A DNA stretch of 64,000 nt from CAZFJG01 sp964410915 (GCA_964410915.1 CAYPIU010000006.1:1-64000); one strand, 5' to 3'. Positions 44,275 to 53,188 are shown, counted from the first letter of the stretch. The notes: a model not told the origin generated them from the letters alone. Numbers and translations: made by a program.

Positions 44275-45348
44275 CTACTTGACCTTCCTTTTAAATATCT
44301 TGATACGGTATCTGCGGAAGAATTCTCCACCAAGAATAAAAAAGAGTATTAACCCCTGAATAACAAGAGTACTCGATAGAGGTAGACGCATTACTATCTG
44401 GAGAGAATCTCCACCAACTAAAAGGGCACCCATCAAAAAGGAAACAAAGAGAATAGCCAGTGGATTCAGCCTTGCAAGCCAGGCTACAATGATCGCTGTA
44501 TATCCAAATCCTCCCGAAAAACCATGCTGAAGTCTGCCCTGTAGACCAGCTATCTCGCTCATTCCTGCAATACCTGCAATAGCACCAGAAAGGAACATTA
44601 CAAAGACTACATTCCATACATAATTTATACCGGCAAAATCTGCTGCCCTGGGATTTTCTCCAATGACCTTGATCTCATAGCCCCATCGTGTATTTTTGAA
44701 TATCCAGTAAAACAGAATACCAAGTAAAAAAGCGACTATTATCCCTATATGAACACGTGTACCAAAAAATTGATAAAGCCTTGCAACTTCAGGATAAGGT
44801 TTAGTCATTGGAAATCCGAGACTCGCAGGATCCCTCCATGGACCGTAAACAAAAAAATCGACAAGGTGCAGTGCAATGTAATTCATCATCAATGTAGTAA
44901 TTATTTCATTAACATTCCATCTCGCTTTCAGATAGCCTGCAAAAGCAGCCCACAGACCTCCTGCCAGTCCAGCAGCGCAAAACATCATCAGAAACATTAG
45001 TAAGGAATTGTCAACGTATGCATAACGCACCACTGCAGTTGTTGCAAGAGCCCCAATTACTATCTGCCCTTCTGCTCCAATGTTCCATATCAGCATCTTG
45101 AAGGAAAGCATCACGGCTATCCCAGCCATTGCAAGGGGTATTGCCTTAACAATGGTTTCACTTAAACCATAACTGTTACCAAGGGAAGAACTGATCATTT
45201 CAGAATAGGCTTCAAAAGGGGAAACTCCAAGCAGAAAGAGAAAGAACCCTCCTGCAATAAGTGCCATTATCAGACCAGCAACTGGAATAAGAACTGAAAC
45301 CCATTTGGGCCTGTATAATCTTTTCTCTACTTTTACACCATAGTTCAT
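44275..45348 (-). CDS. ABC importer permease, nucleoside/BMP type (NupP-like)
   Basis: A 357-residue permease, the first of the pair. It has a longer N-terminus with periplasmic segments and the EAA-like loop GENPRAADFAGIN near residue 235. Together with the following permease it forms the transmembrane channel of a nucleoside-type importer. It overlaps the ATPase stop by four bases. Confidence 0.92.
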   Translation of the reverse strand: MNYGVKVEKRLYRPKWVSVLIPVAGLIMALIAGGFFLFLLGVSPFEAYSEMISSSLGNSYGLSETIVKAIPLAMAGIAVMLSFKMLIWNIGAEGQIVIGALATTAVVRYAYVDNSLLMFLMMFCAAGLAGGLWAAFAGYLKARWNVNEIITTLMMNYIALHLVDFFVYGPWRDPASLGFPMTKPYPEVARLYQFFGTRVHIGIIVAFLLGILFYWIFKNTRWGYEIKVIGENPRAADFAGINYVWNVVFVMFLSGAIAGIAGMSEIAGLQGRLQHGFSGGFGYTAIIVAWLARLNPLAILFVSFLMGALLVGGDSLQIVMRLPLSSTLVIQGLILFFILGGEFFRRYRIKIFKRKVK

Positions 45349-46895
45349 GACCGACCTCCTGCAAGGACTTCTGAGTACGAAACACCAGCCATCATAAGTC
45401 CTATCGTATCAAGATCAACTGAGGCAGGATCATCCAGTATGCCCATAAATTCCCCTTTATGAATAACTGCAAGTCTGTCACTCAGTGAGACCAGTTCAGA
45501 AAGGTCTTCGGAAATAAACAGAATAGAAGCTCCTCTGGTCCTTTCCAGAAGAATGGTCTCCCTGACGAAACTTGTAGCCGCAACATCAAGCCCCCAGGTA
45601 GGATGTACTGCAACAAGGAGTTTTGGTTCATCCTTAAGTTCTCTGCCAAGCATAAGTTTCTGGAGATTTCCTCCTGAAAGGTTTCTTACTGGAGTTTCAA
45701 GCGAGGGTGTATCTACATGGAACTTGTCAACAATTGCCTTTGCAAAGCTCAGAACCGCTTTCCAGTCAATTGTAAATCCTTTTGAAACAGGTTTCTGCCA
45801 ATACTTTTTTAAAATAGAATTCTCGTTTATGTTCATGTTAGGTATTAAACCTGTGCCTTTTCTGTCTGCAGGTATATATCTTACACCAGCTGAAATGAAG
45901 GCTTTTGGCCTTGATGATGTAAGATCGTGACCTGACATAAAGATATGTCCAGAGGAAGGTCGTCTGAGGCCGACAATAGCCTCACAAAGCTCATTCTGTC
46001 CGTTACCAGCAATACCTGCGATCCCAACTATCTCATTTTCATGTAATTCCAGGGAAATGTTATTGACAGCGCTGAGACCTCTATCACTCAATACTGAGAT
46101 CTCATCTATCTTCATAACTGTTTCACCACGTTCTATCTCAGGTTTATCTACGGTAAAAGCAACTTTCTCACCCACCATCATTTCGGCAAGCTGGTGTTTT
46201 GTTATAGTTGCAGTATCAACAGTATCGATCTTTCGCCCTTTTCTTAGAACAGTTACTCTATCGGAAAATTCCATCACTTCATCAAGTTTGTGAGAAATAA
46301 AGACAATTCCGTGTCCCTCTTTTCTCATCTGCATTACTGTCTGGAAAAGTTTCTGAGATTCCTGTGGAGTCAGAACTGCCGTGGGTTCATCAAGTATAAG
46401 GATATTGGCCTGTCGGAAAAGAACTTTTAAAATAGCAACTCGCTGCTGTTCGCCTATTGAGAGCTGCCACACTTTTGCCTCGGGATCGACATGGAGTCCA
46501 TATTGTCTGGAGATCTCAGTTATCTTTGCAATAACCTTTTGTTTGGGTAAAAACCATGGGATCTCCTCAAGTCCAAGGATCATATTTTCCCAGACTGTCT
46601 GACTTGGGACTAACATAAAATGCTGATGAACCATTCCAATTCCGGCTTTTATAGCATCCCCCGGAGATTTCAGAACAAGTTTTCTGTTGTCTACTTTAAT
46701 AATACCTTCTTCCTGCACATATAGACCGGAGAGGATATTCATTAAAGTTGTTTTACCTGCCCCGTTTTCACCAAGAAGTGCATGAACCTCACCTGGTCTG
46801 ACATCAAAATCGATCTGATCATTGGCATGAAAGCCAGCGAACTTCTTTGTTATTCTTTTCATTTCTACTAAACAGGTTTCAGGCTGGTATATCAT
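45345..46895 (-). CDS. ABC importer ATPase, duplicated (NupO-like)
   Basis: A 516-residue protein with two ABC domains in tandem. The first has an intact Walker A (LLGENGAGKTTLMNIL) and signature (QLSIGEQQRVAIL). The second has a degenerate Walker A (GIAGNGQNELCEAI), the NLSGGNLQKLMLG signature and AVHPTWGLD, typical of BMP-type nucleoside importers. The ATG at 46895 has GGGAG about eight bases upstream; the frame continues 13 codons further with no supporting site. It powers the two permeases with the receptor at 47077-48159. Confidence 0.94.
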   Translation of the reverse strand: MIYQPETCLVEMKRITKKFAGFHANDQIDFDVRPGEVHALLGENGAGKTTLMNILSGLYVQEEGIIKVDNRKLVLKSPGDAIKAGIGMVHQHFMLVPSQTVWENMILGLEEIPWFLPKQKVIAKITEISRQYGLHVDPEAKVWQLSIGEQQRVAILKVLFRQANILILDEPTAVLTPQESQKLFQTVMQMRKEGHGIVFISHKLDEVMEFSDRVTVLRKGRKIDTVDTATITKHQLAEMMVGEKVAFTVDKPEIERGETVMKIDEISVLSDRGLSAVNNISLELHENEIVGIAGIAGNGQNELCEAIVGLRRPSSGHIFMSGHDLTSSRPKAFISAGVRYIPADRKGTGLIPNMNINENSILKKYWQKPVSKGFTIDWKAVLSFAKAIVDKFHVDTPSLETPVRNLSGGNLQKLMLGRELKDEPKLLVAVHPTWGLDVAATSFVRETILLERTRGASILFISEDLSELVSLSDRLAVIHKGEFMGILDDPASVDLDTIGLMMAGVSYSEVLAGGRS

Positions 46896-47011
46896 AAATT
46901 CACTCCCGTTGAGTATGAAGATCAGTGAGATCACAGTGTTCTTAAGTCAACCAGTAAATAATAACAGAAAAAAACACATTTAAGATAAGCATAGATCAGT
47001 AATAAAATAAT

Positions 47012-47041
47012 TTGAAGGGCGCCCATTCAAGCGCCCTTCAA
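47012..47041 (-). terminator. Hairpin between the receptor gene and the ABC ATPase gene
   Basis: TTGAAGGGCGC and GCGCCCTTCAA form a perfect 11-bp stem with an eight-base loop, followed on the minus strand by ATTATTTTATT. It probably lowers expression of the membrane components relative to the receptor by partial termination, as is common in importer operons. Confidence 0.85.
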
Positions 47042-47076
47042 GATTATACATTTAATACCACAGTTACAGGTCTCCC

Positions 47077-48159
47077 CTATTTGGGGATATTACCCTGAAC
47101 CCCTTCAACGAACCAGCTCATGGAGAGCATGTCGCCATCAGACATGGACTGCCCTTCAGGAACAACTGTTTCGCCTTCCTGATCTTTTACAGGTCCGGTA
47201 AATACGTCCCATTCTCCACTGGTAATTCTGTTCTTCTCAGTTTCCACCATTGTCCTGATCTCGGCAGAAACATCATCTCCGAACGGAGCCAGACCTACAA
47301 GTCCCTCTTTGAGGCCCCACCAGATATCATGAGATTCCCAGGTTCCGGTGGTCAGGCGTTTTACAGTATCCTTATAGACCATACCCCAGTCCCAGACTGG
47401 AGCTGTGAGCTGTTTAGTGGGAGCATACTGGCTCATATCATTGTTGTAACCAACCACATATACACCAGACTCCTCTGCTGTCTGTGGAGCTGCACCAGAA
47501 TCAGCGTGCATGGCTATTACATCGGAACCGGCATCAATGAGTGCCTTTGTTGCTTCCTTCTCTTTACCTGGATCGAACCAGGAGAAAAGCCAGATTACTT
47601 TGACTGTTACATCCGGGTTGACCTTCCTTGCGCCAAGAGTAAAAGCATTGATACCCCGGATAACTTCAGGAATAGGTTGAGCAGCAACAAAACCTATCGT
47701 ATCTGTCTTGGTCATTTCGCCTGCTACAATACCGGAAAGATATCTGGCCTGATACATCCTGCCAAAATATGTCCCGACATTTTCAGCTCTCTTGTATCCA
47801 GAACAATGCATGAAAACAACCTCTGGGTGTCTTTGAGCAACTTCCTGCACAAAATCCATATAACCAAATGAAGTTGCAAATATGAGACCAAAACCTTTGC
47901 GAACAAAAGTTTCCATAACACGTGAAGAATCCGGACCTTCCGGAACTGATTCGACATAACTGGATGTCATTTCTGGAAATGCCTCTTCCATTTCCTGCCT
48001 TCCCTGTTCGTGCATATATGTCCATCCTCCGTCGCCAACAGGACCGATATATATAAATCCAGCTTTGAGATCCTCTTCAGGAACCGCGTCAATTGCAAAA
48101 GCCGTACCTGCAAAAACAATAAAAACCAAGGCAATAACTAAACAGATCATTTTTTTCAT
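47077..48159 (-). CDS. BMP-family substrate-binding protein (nucleoside-type importer receptor)
   Basis: A 360-residue exported binding protein. A Sec signal peptide of about 22 residues ends in GTAFA with no cysteine after it, so the receptor is a soluble periplasmic protein rather than a lipoprotein; this fits a diderm cell. The mature part has the BMP pattern GFIYIGPVGDGGWTY, LIFATSFGYMD and HCSGYKRAENVGTY. BMP receptors bind nucleosides, though some bind other ligands. GGAGGGG precedes the ATG. Confidence 0.93.
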   Translation of the reverse strand: MKKMICLVIALVFIVFAGTAFAIDAVPEEDLKAGFIYIGPVGDGGWTYMHEQGRQEMEEAFPEMTSSYVESVPEGPDSSRVMETFVRKGFGLIFATSFGYMDFVQEVAQRHPEVVFMHCSGYKRAENVGTYFGRMYQARYLSGIVAGEMTKTDTIGFVAAQPIPEVIRGINAFTLGARKVNPDVTVKVIWLFSWFDPGKEKEATKALIDAGSDVIAMHADSGAAPQTAEESGVYVVGYNNDMSQYAPTKQLTAPVWDWGMVYKDTVKRLTTGTWESHDIWWGLKEGLVGLAPFGDDVSAEIRTMVETEKNRITSGEWDVFTGPVKDQEGETVVPEGQSMSDGDMLSMSWFVEGVQGNIPK

Positions 48160-48208
48160 ACTGCTACCCCTCCTGGAATACTAATCTGAAATATTTCATT
48201 ACCTTACA

Positions 48209-48236
48209 ATTATGACTAAAAATAGTTATTTATCAA
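48209..48236 (-). promoter_or_regulatory. Promoter of the BMP receptor/importer operon
   Basis: TTGATA (48236-48231), a 16-bp spacer and CATAAT (48214-48209) on the minus strand, about 50 bases before the receptor start. Each hexamer matches consensus at five of six positions. No purine riboswitch is visible in the short leader. Confidence 0.6.
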
Positions 48237-48365
48237 CCATTAATTTATTTTTTTGCAAATAGTGGTAGATTAAGATAACAGATTCATTTATTATGTATGA
48301 TATTTTCAAGTCAGGATCATTTTTAAATAATCATCAGAATAACAGCAAAAATGAGGTGTATGTCA

Positions 48366-48863
48366 ATGAACAGTAAAGAGAGATACAAAAAAACATACAG
48401 AATATCATGGGACCAGTTGCATCAGGATTGCAAAGCCCTGGCCTGGAGATTGCTTGATTCTGGTCCCTTTGACTGGCTGATAGGGATAGCAAGAGGCGGT
48501 CTTATACCTGCTGCAATTATTGCAAGAGAACTTGATATACACCATGTCGATACAATATGCATATCCAGTTATACCGTTAAAGAACAGGGCAGACTTTCAA
48601 TACTCAAGGATCTTGACATAAAGGAAACAGACAGGAAAAAATGGCTGATAATCGATGATCTTGTAGATACCGGAAAGACTGCAGCACTTGTGCGGAAAAG
48701 GCTTCCTGAAGCTCATTTTGCTACTGTTTATGCAAAACCAGAGGGCAGGCCTTTTGTGGATACTTTTATTACTGAAGTGAGTCAGGATACATGGATATTG
48801 TTCCCATGGGACGCTGAATATCAGTATGATTATGTAACTCCAATAATAGATACACGAAGATAA
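48366..48863 (+). CDS. gpt: Xanthine-guanine phosphoribosyltransferase
   Basis: Salvages xanthine, guanine and hypoxanthine with PRPP. It matches the E. coli Gpt type: IGIARGGLIPAAIIARELD, HVDTICISSY, the PRPP motif IIDDLVDTGKTA, YAKPEGRPFVD and QDTWILFPWD. The ATG at 48366 has GAGGTG nine bases upstream; ATGs at 48351 and 48360 are less well placed. Length 165 residues. It is divergent from the nucleoside importer and near punA, consistent with purine salvage. Confidence 0.94.
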   Translation: MNSKERYKKTYRISWDQLHQDCKALAWRLLDSGPFDWLIGIARGGLIPAAIIARELDIHHVDTICISSYTVKEQGRLSILKDLDIKETDRKKWLIIDDLVDTGKTAALVRKRLPEAHFATVYAKPEGRPFVDTFITEVSQDTWILFPWDAEYQYDYVTPIIDTRR

Positions 48864-48875
48864 ACCTGAAAACTG

Positions 48876-48974
48876 TGGCGGAGGCGTGTGGGAATCGAAC
48901 CCACCGAAGACACCCCAAGGCGCCTCCCGACCGGGTTTGAAGCCCGGGGCCCACACCAGTGAACATTCGCCTCC
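48876..48974 (-). tRNA. selC: tRNA-Sec (anticodon TCA)
   Basis: A 99-base tRNA on the minus strand with a long acceptor-T domain (acceptor GGAGGCG/CGCCTCC), a D-arm containing CACTGGTGTGG, an anticodon stem CCGGGCT-TCA-AACCCGG, a long variable arm (GGGAGGCGCC region) and the T-arm GGTGGGTTCGATTCCCAC; the CCA end is encoded. The TCA anticodon and extended variable arm identify it as selenocysteine tRNA, which is charged by SerRS and converted by SelA. It shows that this genome decodes UGA as selenocysteine. No selA, selB, selD or selenoprotein gene lies in the window. Confidence 0.97.
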
Positions 48975-48988
48975 ACAGTAGCAAGGAG

Positions 48989-49017
48989 ATTTTATTTGTT
49001 ATAGATGATTTTGTCCA
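48989..49017 (-). promoter_or_regulatory. Promoter of tRNA-Sec
   Basis: TGGACA (49017-49012), a 17-bp spacer and TAAAAT (48994-48989) on the minus strand, 15-43 bases before the tRNA 5' end and immediately after the SUI1 gene. Both hexamers match at five of six positions. Confidence 0.65.
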
Positions 49018-49021
49018 GTCC

Positions 49022-49435
49022 CTAATTTCCCCGGATCAGGTTCTTAACACCCTTTTTGCCCATAAATTCGAGGGTTCTTTCAGAAACATCACCTTGAAGC
49101 ACTACAGCCCCTTCTTCAACCCATGCTCCGCATCCCATCTGTTTTTTCAGAATGCTGCAGAGGCTTTTAAGTTTTTCCCCCGACATATCCGGTAATACGG
49201 AAACAAAGGTAACGGTTTTGCCACCCCTGCCTTTCCGGCTTTTCTGAAGTACTACCCTCTCGATATCGGAAAATTTAAAGGTTTCTTCTTTCTTTGCGGA
49301 TTTAGTTTTATTTTCAGTACTGACTTTACCGGAGATATCTGATTTTGATTTAAAACCGAGATCCGGAGCGACTTCTGCAAAAGGATTATTCAGAATTTCT
49401 TCATCAGCGAATTCATTTTTTTTCTTTCCACCCAA
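49022..49435 (-). CDS. SUI1/eIF1-family (YciH-like) translation factor
   Basis: A 137-residue protein whose C-terminal half is an SUI1 domain: SRKGRGGKTVTFV near residue 66, LKKQMGCGAWVEEGAVVLQGD and the last helix. The N-terminal 55 residues are charged and low in complexity, an extension not found in E. coli YciH. Bacterial SUI1 proteins influence start-site fidelity. The start is TTG with AAGGAG eight bases upstream. It lies between punA and tRNA-Sec. Confidence 0.9.
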   Translation of the reverse strand: MGGKKKNEFADEEILNNPFAEVAPDLGFKSKSDISGKVSTENKTKSAKKEETFKFSDIERVVLQKSRKGRGGKTVTFVSVLPDMSGEKLKSLCSILKKQMGCGAWVEEGAVVLQGDVSERTLEFMGKKGVKNLIRGN

Positions 49436-49526
49436 ATCAATAACTCCTTTGATACATCCGGGTTTTCCCTTTTTCAGATCTTATAGAAAAACAGAAAAAG
49501 GATCACCGGGAATCTATTAATATTTA

Positions 49527-50336
49527 TCAACCAAGCATAAAAGCCTTGATCAACCTTACGAGACGGGATGAAGCTTTGTTCATTTCAGCCAGCACTTCTT
49601 CTTCAGTCAGCCTGTCAGAAGTCATGCCTGCAGCATAATTGGCTACACAGGAAACAGCACAAACATTTATTCCCATATGATTGGCCGCAATGACTTCAGG
49701 AACAGTTGACATACCGACCAGATCTGCACCCATTGTTCTGGCCATTCTTATTTCTGCCGGAGTTTCATAAGAAGGTCCCGGAAATGCAACGTAAACGCCC
49801 CTTTGAAGATGTATACTTTCCTTAAGGGCAGCTTTCTCCATTCTCCTTTTGAGATCTCCACTGTATGCAAATGTCATGTCTGGAAACCTTGGGCCCGATT
49901 CGTCATCATTTTCCCCCCTGAGAGGATTGCAACCCATCAGGTTGATATGATCATCTACAAGGACAAGATCTCCAGGATCATAGCAATAATTAATTCCGCC
50001 TGACGCATTCGTCAGTACCAGATCTGCAATTCCCAGTTTCCCAAGTACTCGCACAGGGAAAATGATATCCTGCATGGAATATCCTTCATAATAATGGACT
50101 CTTCCCTGCATAACCAGAATTGTCTTTCCTCCAATGCGGCCTGCTATAAGCTTCCCGGCATGCCCTGGAGCGGTTGAAACAGGCCATCCCTCAATCATTG
50201 AATAATCGATCTGGGTCCTGTCTTCAAGACAATCCGCAAACGCTCCGAGTCCGGAACCGAGAACAATCGCTGTTTGCGGAATAAAATCCAGCTTTTCCCT
50301 CAGAAATGAAGAACATTTATTAATTATCTGATCCAT
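49527..50336 (-). CDS. punA: Purine nucleoside phosphorylase (class II, trimeric type)
   Basis: Cleaves inosine and guanosine to base and ribose 1-phosphate. It shows the family signature: IVLGSGLGAF near residue 24, GHAGKLIAGR, MQGRVHYYEGY, LTNASGGIN and GMSTVPEVIAANHMG. The 269-residue length is normal. It lies near the nucleoside importer and gpt, so imported nucleosides can be split and the base salvaged. AGGAGG precedes the ATG. Confidence 0.95.
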   Translation of the reverse strand: MDQIINKCSSFLREKLDFIPQTAIVLGSGLGAFADCLEDRTQIDYSMIEGWPVSTAPGHAGKLIAGRIGGKTILVMQGRVHYYEGYSMQDIIFPVRVLGKLGIADLVLTNASGGINYCYDPGDLVLVDDHINLMGCNPLRGENDDESGPRFPDMTFAYSGDLKRRMEKAALKESIHLQRGVYVAFPGPSYETPAEIRMARTMGADLVGMSTVPEVIAANHMGINVCAVSCVANYAAGMTSDRLTEEEVLAEMNKASSRLVRLIKAFMLG

Positions 50337-50366
50337 CAGTAATACCTCCTGCTATATGCCAGGCCT

Positions 50367-51263
50367 CTATGCTCTGGGATGGGTCTTATCATACACATCA
50401 CGCATTTCCAGATCAAAATGCAGATATTTCTGCGTTGTTCCAATGGATGCATGCCCGAGAAGTTCCTGCAGTGTCCTCAGGTCCATACCCCTGCGTAACA
50501 GGTGGGTTGCAAAAGAATGACGGAGAATATGAGGATGAAGTCTACTGGAAGCGATTGATGCCATTCTGCCCCTTTTCCCGATTATCCTCCAGAAATCCTC
50601 TCTTCTGAGCGGTCTTCCGGTTCTCGTCAGAAAAAGACGCCCGGTCAGTACATCAGTTTTCTTTGTCCTGCCATGACTTAAATAATCATTCACTGCTTTC
50701 TCTACTTCTCCAATGAAAGGAACTATTCTTTCCTTCCCACCCTTCCCCTGCAGACAGAGAGTTCCTGAGGAATGGTTAAGGTCCCTGATCCTCAAAGCGC
50801 ATAACTCACTGGCCCTTAAACCGCATCCATATGCAAGTTTAAGAACTGCCATATCTCTGAGATCAAAAAACGACCTTCCCTTACATGCATTAAAAAGACG
50901 CTCTATTTCACCTTCACTGATTATATGAGGTAAAGAATCAGTTCTTGAAGGAAGATGGGGAAGCTTTTCCTTCCCTTTCACTACAAGACCCTCTTCAACC
51001 AGGTATCGATACCATGAACGAATAGCTGCAACCAGTCTCTGCAGGGAACTGCTTTTCCTTCCTTTGATCGAAAGACTTTTAATATATTCTGTGATATTGG
51101 ATTCCAGTGATGACAGAGGGTCATAGTCAGATTCCCTGCAGAACCTTACATATCCATGAATATCATGGAGATATGCTTCTGCAGTATTTTTACTTGATCC
51201 TCTTTCAAGCAGAAGATAATCAGCAAAACTGTCAATGAAATAATCCAGAATATTATTCTCCAT
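50367..51263 (-). CDS. xerD: Tyrosine recombinase XerC/XerD-type
   Basis: A site-specific recombinase, probably for chromosome dimer resolution. The catalytic set is present: GCGLRASELCAL with Arg, QGKGGKER with Lys, HILRHSFATHLL with His-x-x-Arg, LLGHASIGTTQKYLH with the His and the tyrosine nucleophile. The ATG at 51263 has AGAGG upstream and gives 298 residues; the frame is open 40 codons further, but that part lies in the preceding terminator and lacks similarity. A single Xer in a housekeeping setting argues against a mobile element integrase. Confidence 0.93.
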   Translation of the reverse strand: MENNILDYFIDSFADYLLLERGSSKNTAEAYLHDIHGYVRFCRESDYDPLSSLESNITEYIKSLSIKGRKSSSLQRLVAAIRSWYRYLVEEGLVVKGKEKLPHLPSRTDSLPHIISEGEIERLFNACKGRSFFDLRDMAVLKLAYGCGLRASELCALRIRDLNHSSGTLCLQGKGGKERIVPFIGEVEKAVNDYLSHGRTKKTDVLTGRLFLTRTGRPLRREDFWRIIGKRGRMASIASSRLHPHILRHSFATHLLRRGMDLRTLQELLGHASIGTTQKYLHFDLEMRDVYDKTHPRA

Positions 51264-51280
51264 AAAACCTCTGTTTAAAA

Positions 51281-51310
51281 AGGGGACCGACATAATGAAG
51301 TCGGTCCCCT
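51281..51310 (-). terminator. Intrinsic terminator after the Nudix gene
   Basis: AGGGGACCGAC and GTCGGTCCCCT form a perfect 11-bp stem with an eight-base loop, followed by TTTTT on the minus strand. It ends the oxidoreductase/Nudix transcript, so xerD and punA need another promoter or read-through. Confidence 0.92.
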
Positions 51311-51318
51311 GAGATCGT

Positions 51319-51855
51319 TTATAGTTCTTTTCCGAGCAGATATAAAGAAAGGGCAGAAAGAGTTTTACCATCTGAAAGCTCACCAGTTCTTAACATTTCA
51401 ATAAGCTTTTTCGGTGGAACCTCTACAAGTTCGATGAACTCATCGTCATCAGGATCGAGCCTTGACTCTGAAAGCCCTGTAGCCAGATATACAATAAGCA
51501 GCTCATCACTAAAACCGGGCGATGTATAAAACTCTGCTATCTTTTCAAGACTGGAAGCTGTATAGCCCGTCTCTTCCTGAAGCTCTCTCAAAGATGCTTC
51601 TTTTGTATCCTCACCCTTTTCAACAATACCTGCCGGGATCTCAAGCAGCTCTTTTCCGACTGCATATCGAAATTGACGGACAAGAAGAACATTCCCGTTA
51701 TCAAGCACTGGTATCAACCCGACTGCGGGAGAATGTCCCGCAACTTCCCTTCTTGCTGTTTTGCCTGAGGGAAGTTCCACCTGATCCAACCTCAGTGTAA
51801 TGATACTACCGCTGTAAAGAATATTTGAACTGAGACATTTTTCAGTCCTGTCCAT
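51319..51855 (-). CDS. nudF: Nudix hydrolase, ADP-ribose pyrophosphatase type
   Basis: A 178-residue Nudix protein. The Nudix box is G-EDTKEASLRELQEETGY (about residues 81-99), and the preceding VLLVRQFRYAVGKELLEIPAG motif is typical of the ADP-ribose pyrophosphatase subgroup. It likely hydrolyses ADP-ribose or similar nucleoside diphosphate sugars. It sits at the end of the 2-oxoacid oxidoreductase genes and is followed by a strong terminator. Confidence 0.92.
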   Translation of the reverse strand: MDRTEKCLSSNILYSGSIITLRLDQVELPSGKTARREVAGHSPAVGLIPVLDNGNVLLVRQFRYAVGKELLEIPAGIVEKGEDTKEASLRELQEETGYTASSLEKIAEFYTSPGFSDELLIVYLATGLSESRLDPDDDEFIELVEVPPKKLIEMLRTGELSDGKTLSALSLYLLGKEL

Positions 51856-51863
51856 AATTGATA

Positions 51864-52427
51864 CTATTTACCTGCAGATTCTTTCGCGGCTTCTATTCCT
51901 TTTTCAAAGGCCTCCAGATTCATTGGAAGGAACTCTGGTTTACGTTTTCCAAGTTTTTCCTTGATCGTTTCAATGCATATTTCTTTTGAAACGATCCCGG
52001 TAGTCCCAACAATTGCACCAAGAACCACTATGTTCGCTACTTTGTCGCTGCCAAGCTCAAAAGCGATTTTCTGAGCAGGTACCCCAATAGCCGTTACATC
52101 TTTTCTTGGAGAATCATACTTGATAAGATCACTGTTATAGAAAATATAGCCGCCTTCAATTGCAGCATCTTCAAATTTCTCGAGAGAAGGCTGATTCATC
52201 ACGACAACTATTTCAGCTTTGGTAGCAACCGGTGATCCTATTTCCTCATCACTTACAACAACCGTACAGTTAGCAGTACCACCACGCATTTCAGGACCAT
52301 AGGAGGGTATCCAGGTTACATGTTTACCTTCAGCAATACCTGAATACGCGATCAATTGCCCGAGTACCATTACTCCCTGACCACCAAAACCAGCGGCGAT
52401 CACATCTTTATAAAATCGTTCTGACAT
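51864..52427 (-). CDS. korC: 2-oxoacid:ferredoxin oxidoreductase, gamma subunit
   Basis: The CoA-binding gamma subunit, 187 residues: GFGGQGVMVLGQLIA at the N-terminus, SYGPEMRGGTANC near residue 42, and a final NLEAFEKG segment. These four-subunit enzymes oxidatively decarboxylate 2-oxoacids to acyl-CoA with ferredoxin reduction; the substrate (2-oxoglutarate or branched-chain) cannot be fixed from sequence. GAGG precedes the ATG. Confidence 0.93.
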   Translation of the reverse strand: MSERFYKDVIAAGFGGQGVMVLGQLIAYSGIAEGKHVTWIPSYGPEMRGGTANCTVVVSDEEIGSPVATKAEIVVVMNQPSLEKFEDAAIEGGYIFYNSDLIKYDSPRKDVTAIGVPAQKIAFELGSDKVANIVVLGAIVGTTGIVSKEICIETIKEKLGKRKPEFLPMNLEAFEKGIEAAKESAGK

Positions 52428-52441
52428 GGATATCGGCCTCC

Positions 52442-53188
52442 CTACTCAAAATCCTTGTATACACCGAGTGGATAGTAAGGTACCATTGTATCAAGAACCC
52501 ACTCAAATGCCTTGACCGGTGGCTTTCCCCAGTTTGTCGGACAGGTTGAAAGTACCTCTATGAAGGAAAACCCTTTTTTGTCCAACTGATTCTGGAACCC
52601 CTTCTTGATAGCCGCTTTTGCCTTTTTGATATATTTCGGCTGGGCAAGAGTAACACGCTCAATATAAGAAGGAGTTTCCAGTGTAGCCAGCATTTCACAC
52701 ATTCTCATTGGATACCCGGCAAGCTTGGGATCTCTTCCCAGGGGACATGTGGTCGCTTTCTGACCTATCAGAGTCGTAGGTGCCATTTGTCCTCCGGTCA
52801 TTCCATATATAGCATTATTGATAAAAATAGCTGTAATGTTCTCTCCACGGTTTGCTGCATGGATTATCTCCGCTATACCTATGGACGCAAGATCTCCGTC
52901 TCCCTGGTACGTAAATACGAAATTCTCCGGAAGTACCCGCTTTATTCCAGTCGCAACAGCGGGAGCACGACCATGTGGAGCTTCAACATAGTCAATATTT
53001 ATATAATCATACATCATCGCCGAACATCCAACAGGAGACATGCTTATAGCCTTATCCTGAAGATCGAACTCATCGATAAGCTCACATATGATCCTGTGGG
53101 CTATACCATGACCGCAACCGGGGCAATAATGGGTATGAACGCCTTCCATCCAGCTTTCAGGTCTGGAATATACTTTTGTTTCAGACAT
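52442..53188 (-). CDS. korB: 2-oxoacid:ferredoxin oxidoreductase, beta subunit
   Basis: The thiamine-diphosphate-binding beta subunit, 248 residues. It carries THYCPGCGHGI near the N-terminus, SPVGCSAM, and YQGDGDLASIGIAE with the TPP metal-binding GDG. The ATG at 53188 was chosen because GGAGG lies eight bases upstream; an ATG two codons earlier is too close to it, and the frame open further upstream lies within the alpha-subunit coding sequence. Confidence 0.94.
   Translation of the reverse strand: MSETKVYSRPESWMEGVHTHYCPGCGHGIAHRIICELIDEFDLQDKAISMSPVGCSAMMYDYINIDYVEAPHGRAPAVATGIKRVLPENFVFTYQGDGDLASIGIAEIIHAANRGENITAIFINNAIYGMTGGQMAPTTLIGQKATTCPLGRDPKLAGYPMRMCEMLATLETPSYIERVTLAQPKYIKKAKAAIKKGFQNQLDKKGFSFIEVLSTCPTNWGKPPVKAFEWVLDTMVPYYPLGVYKDFE

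Noticed and set aside
47329..47871. Plus-strand open frame (180 codons) within the BMP receptor gene
   Set aside because: It is antisense to the receptor, cysteine-rich and without domain similarity; it arises from codon bias on the coding strand.
48160..48365. Purine riboswitch ahead of the nucleoside importer or gpt
   Set aside because: The leaders are short and AT-rich with no three-way-junction loop sequences typical of purine riboswitches.
50367..51383. Tyrosine recombinase as a mobile-element integrase
   Set aside because: It has Xer-type length and motifs and sits among housekeeping genes, with no attachment repeats or phage genes nearby. The tRNA-Sec gene about 1.4 kb from the end of the gene shows no duplicated end.
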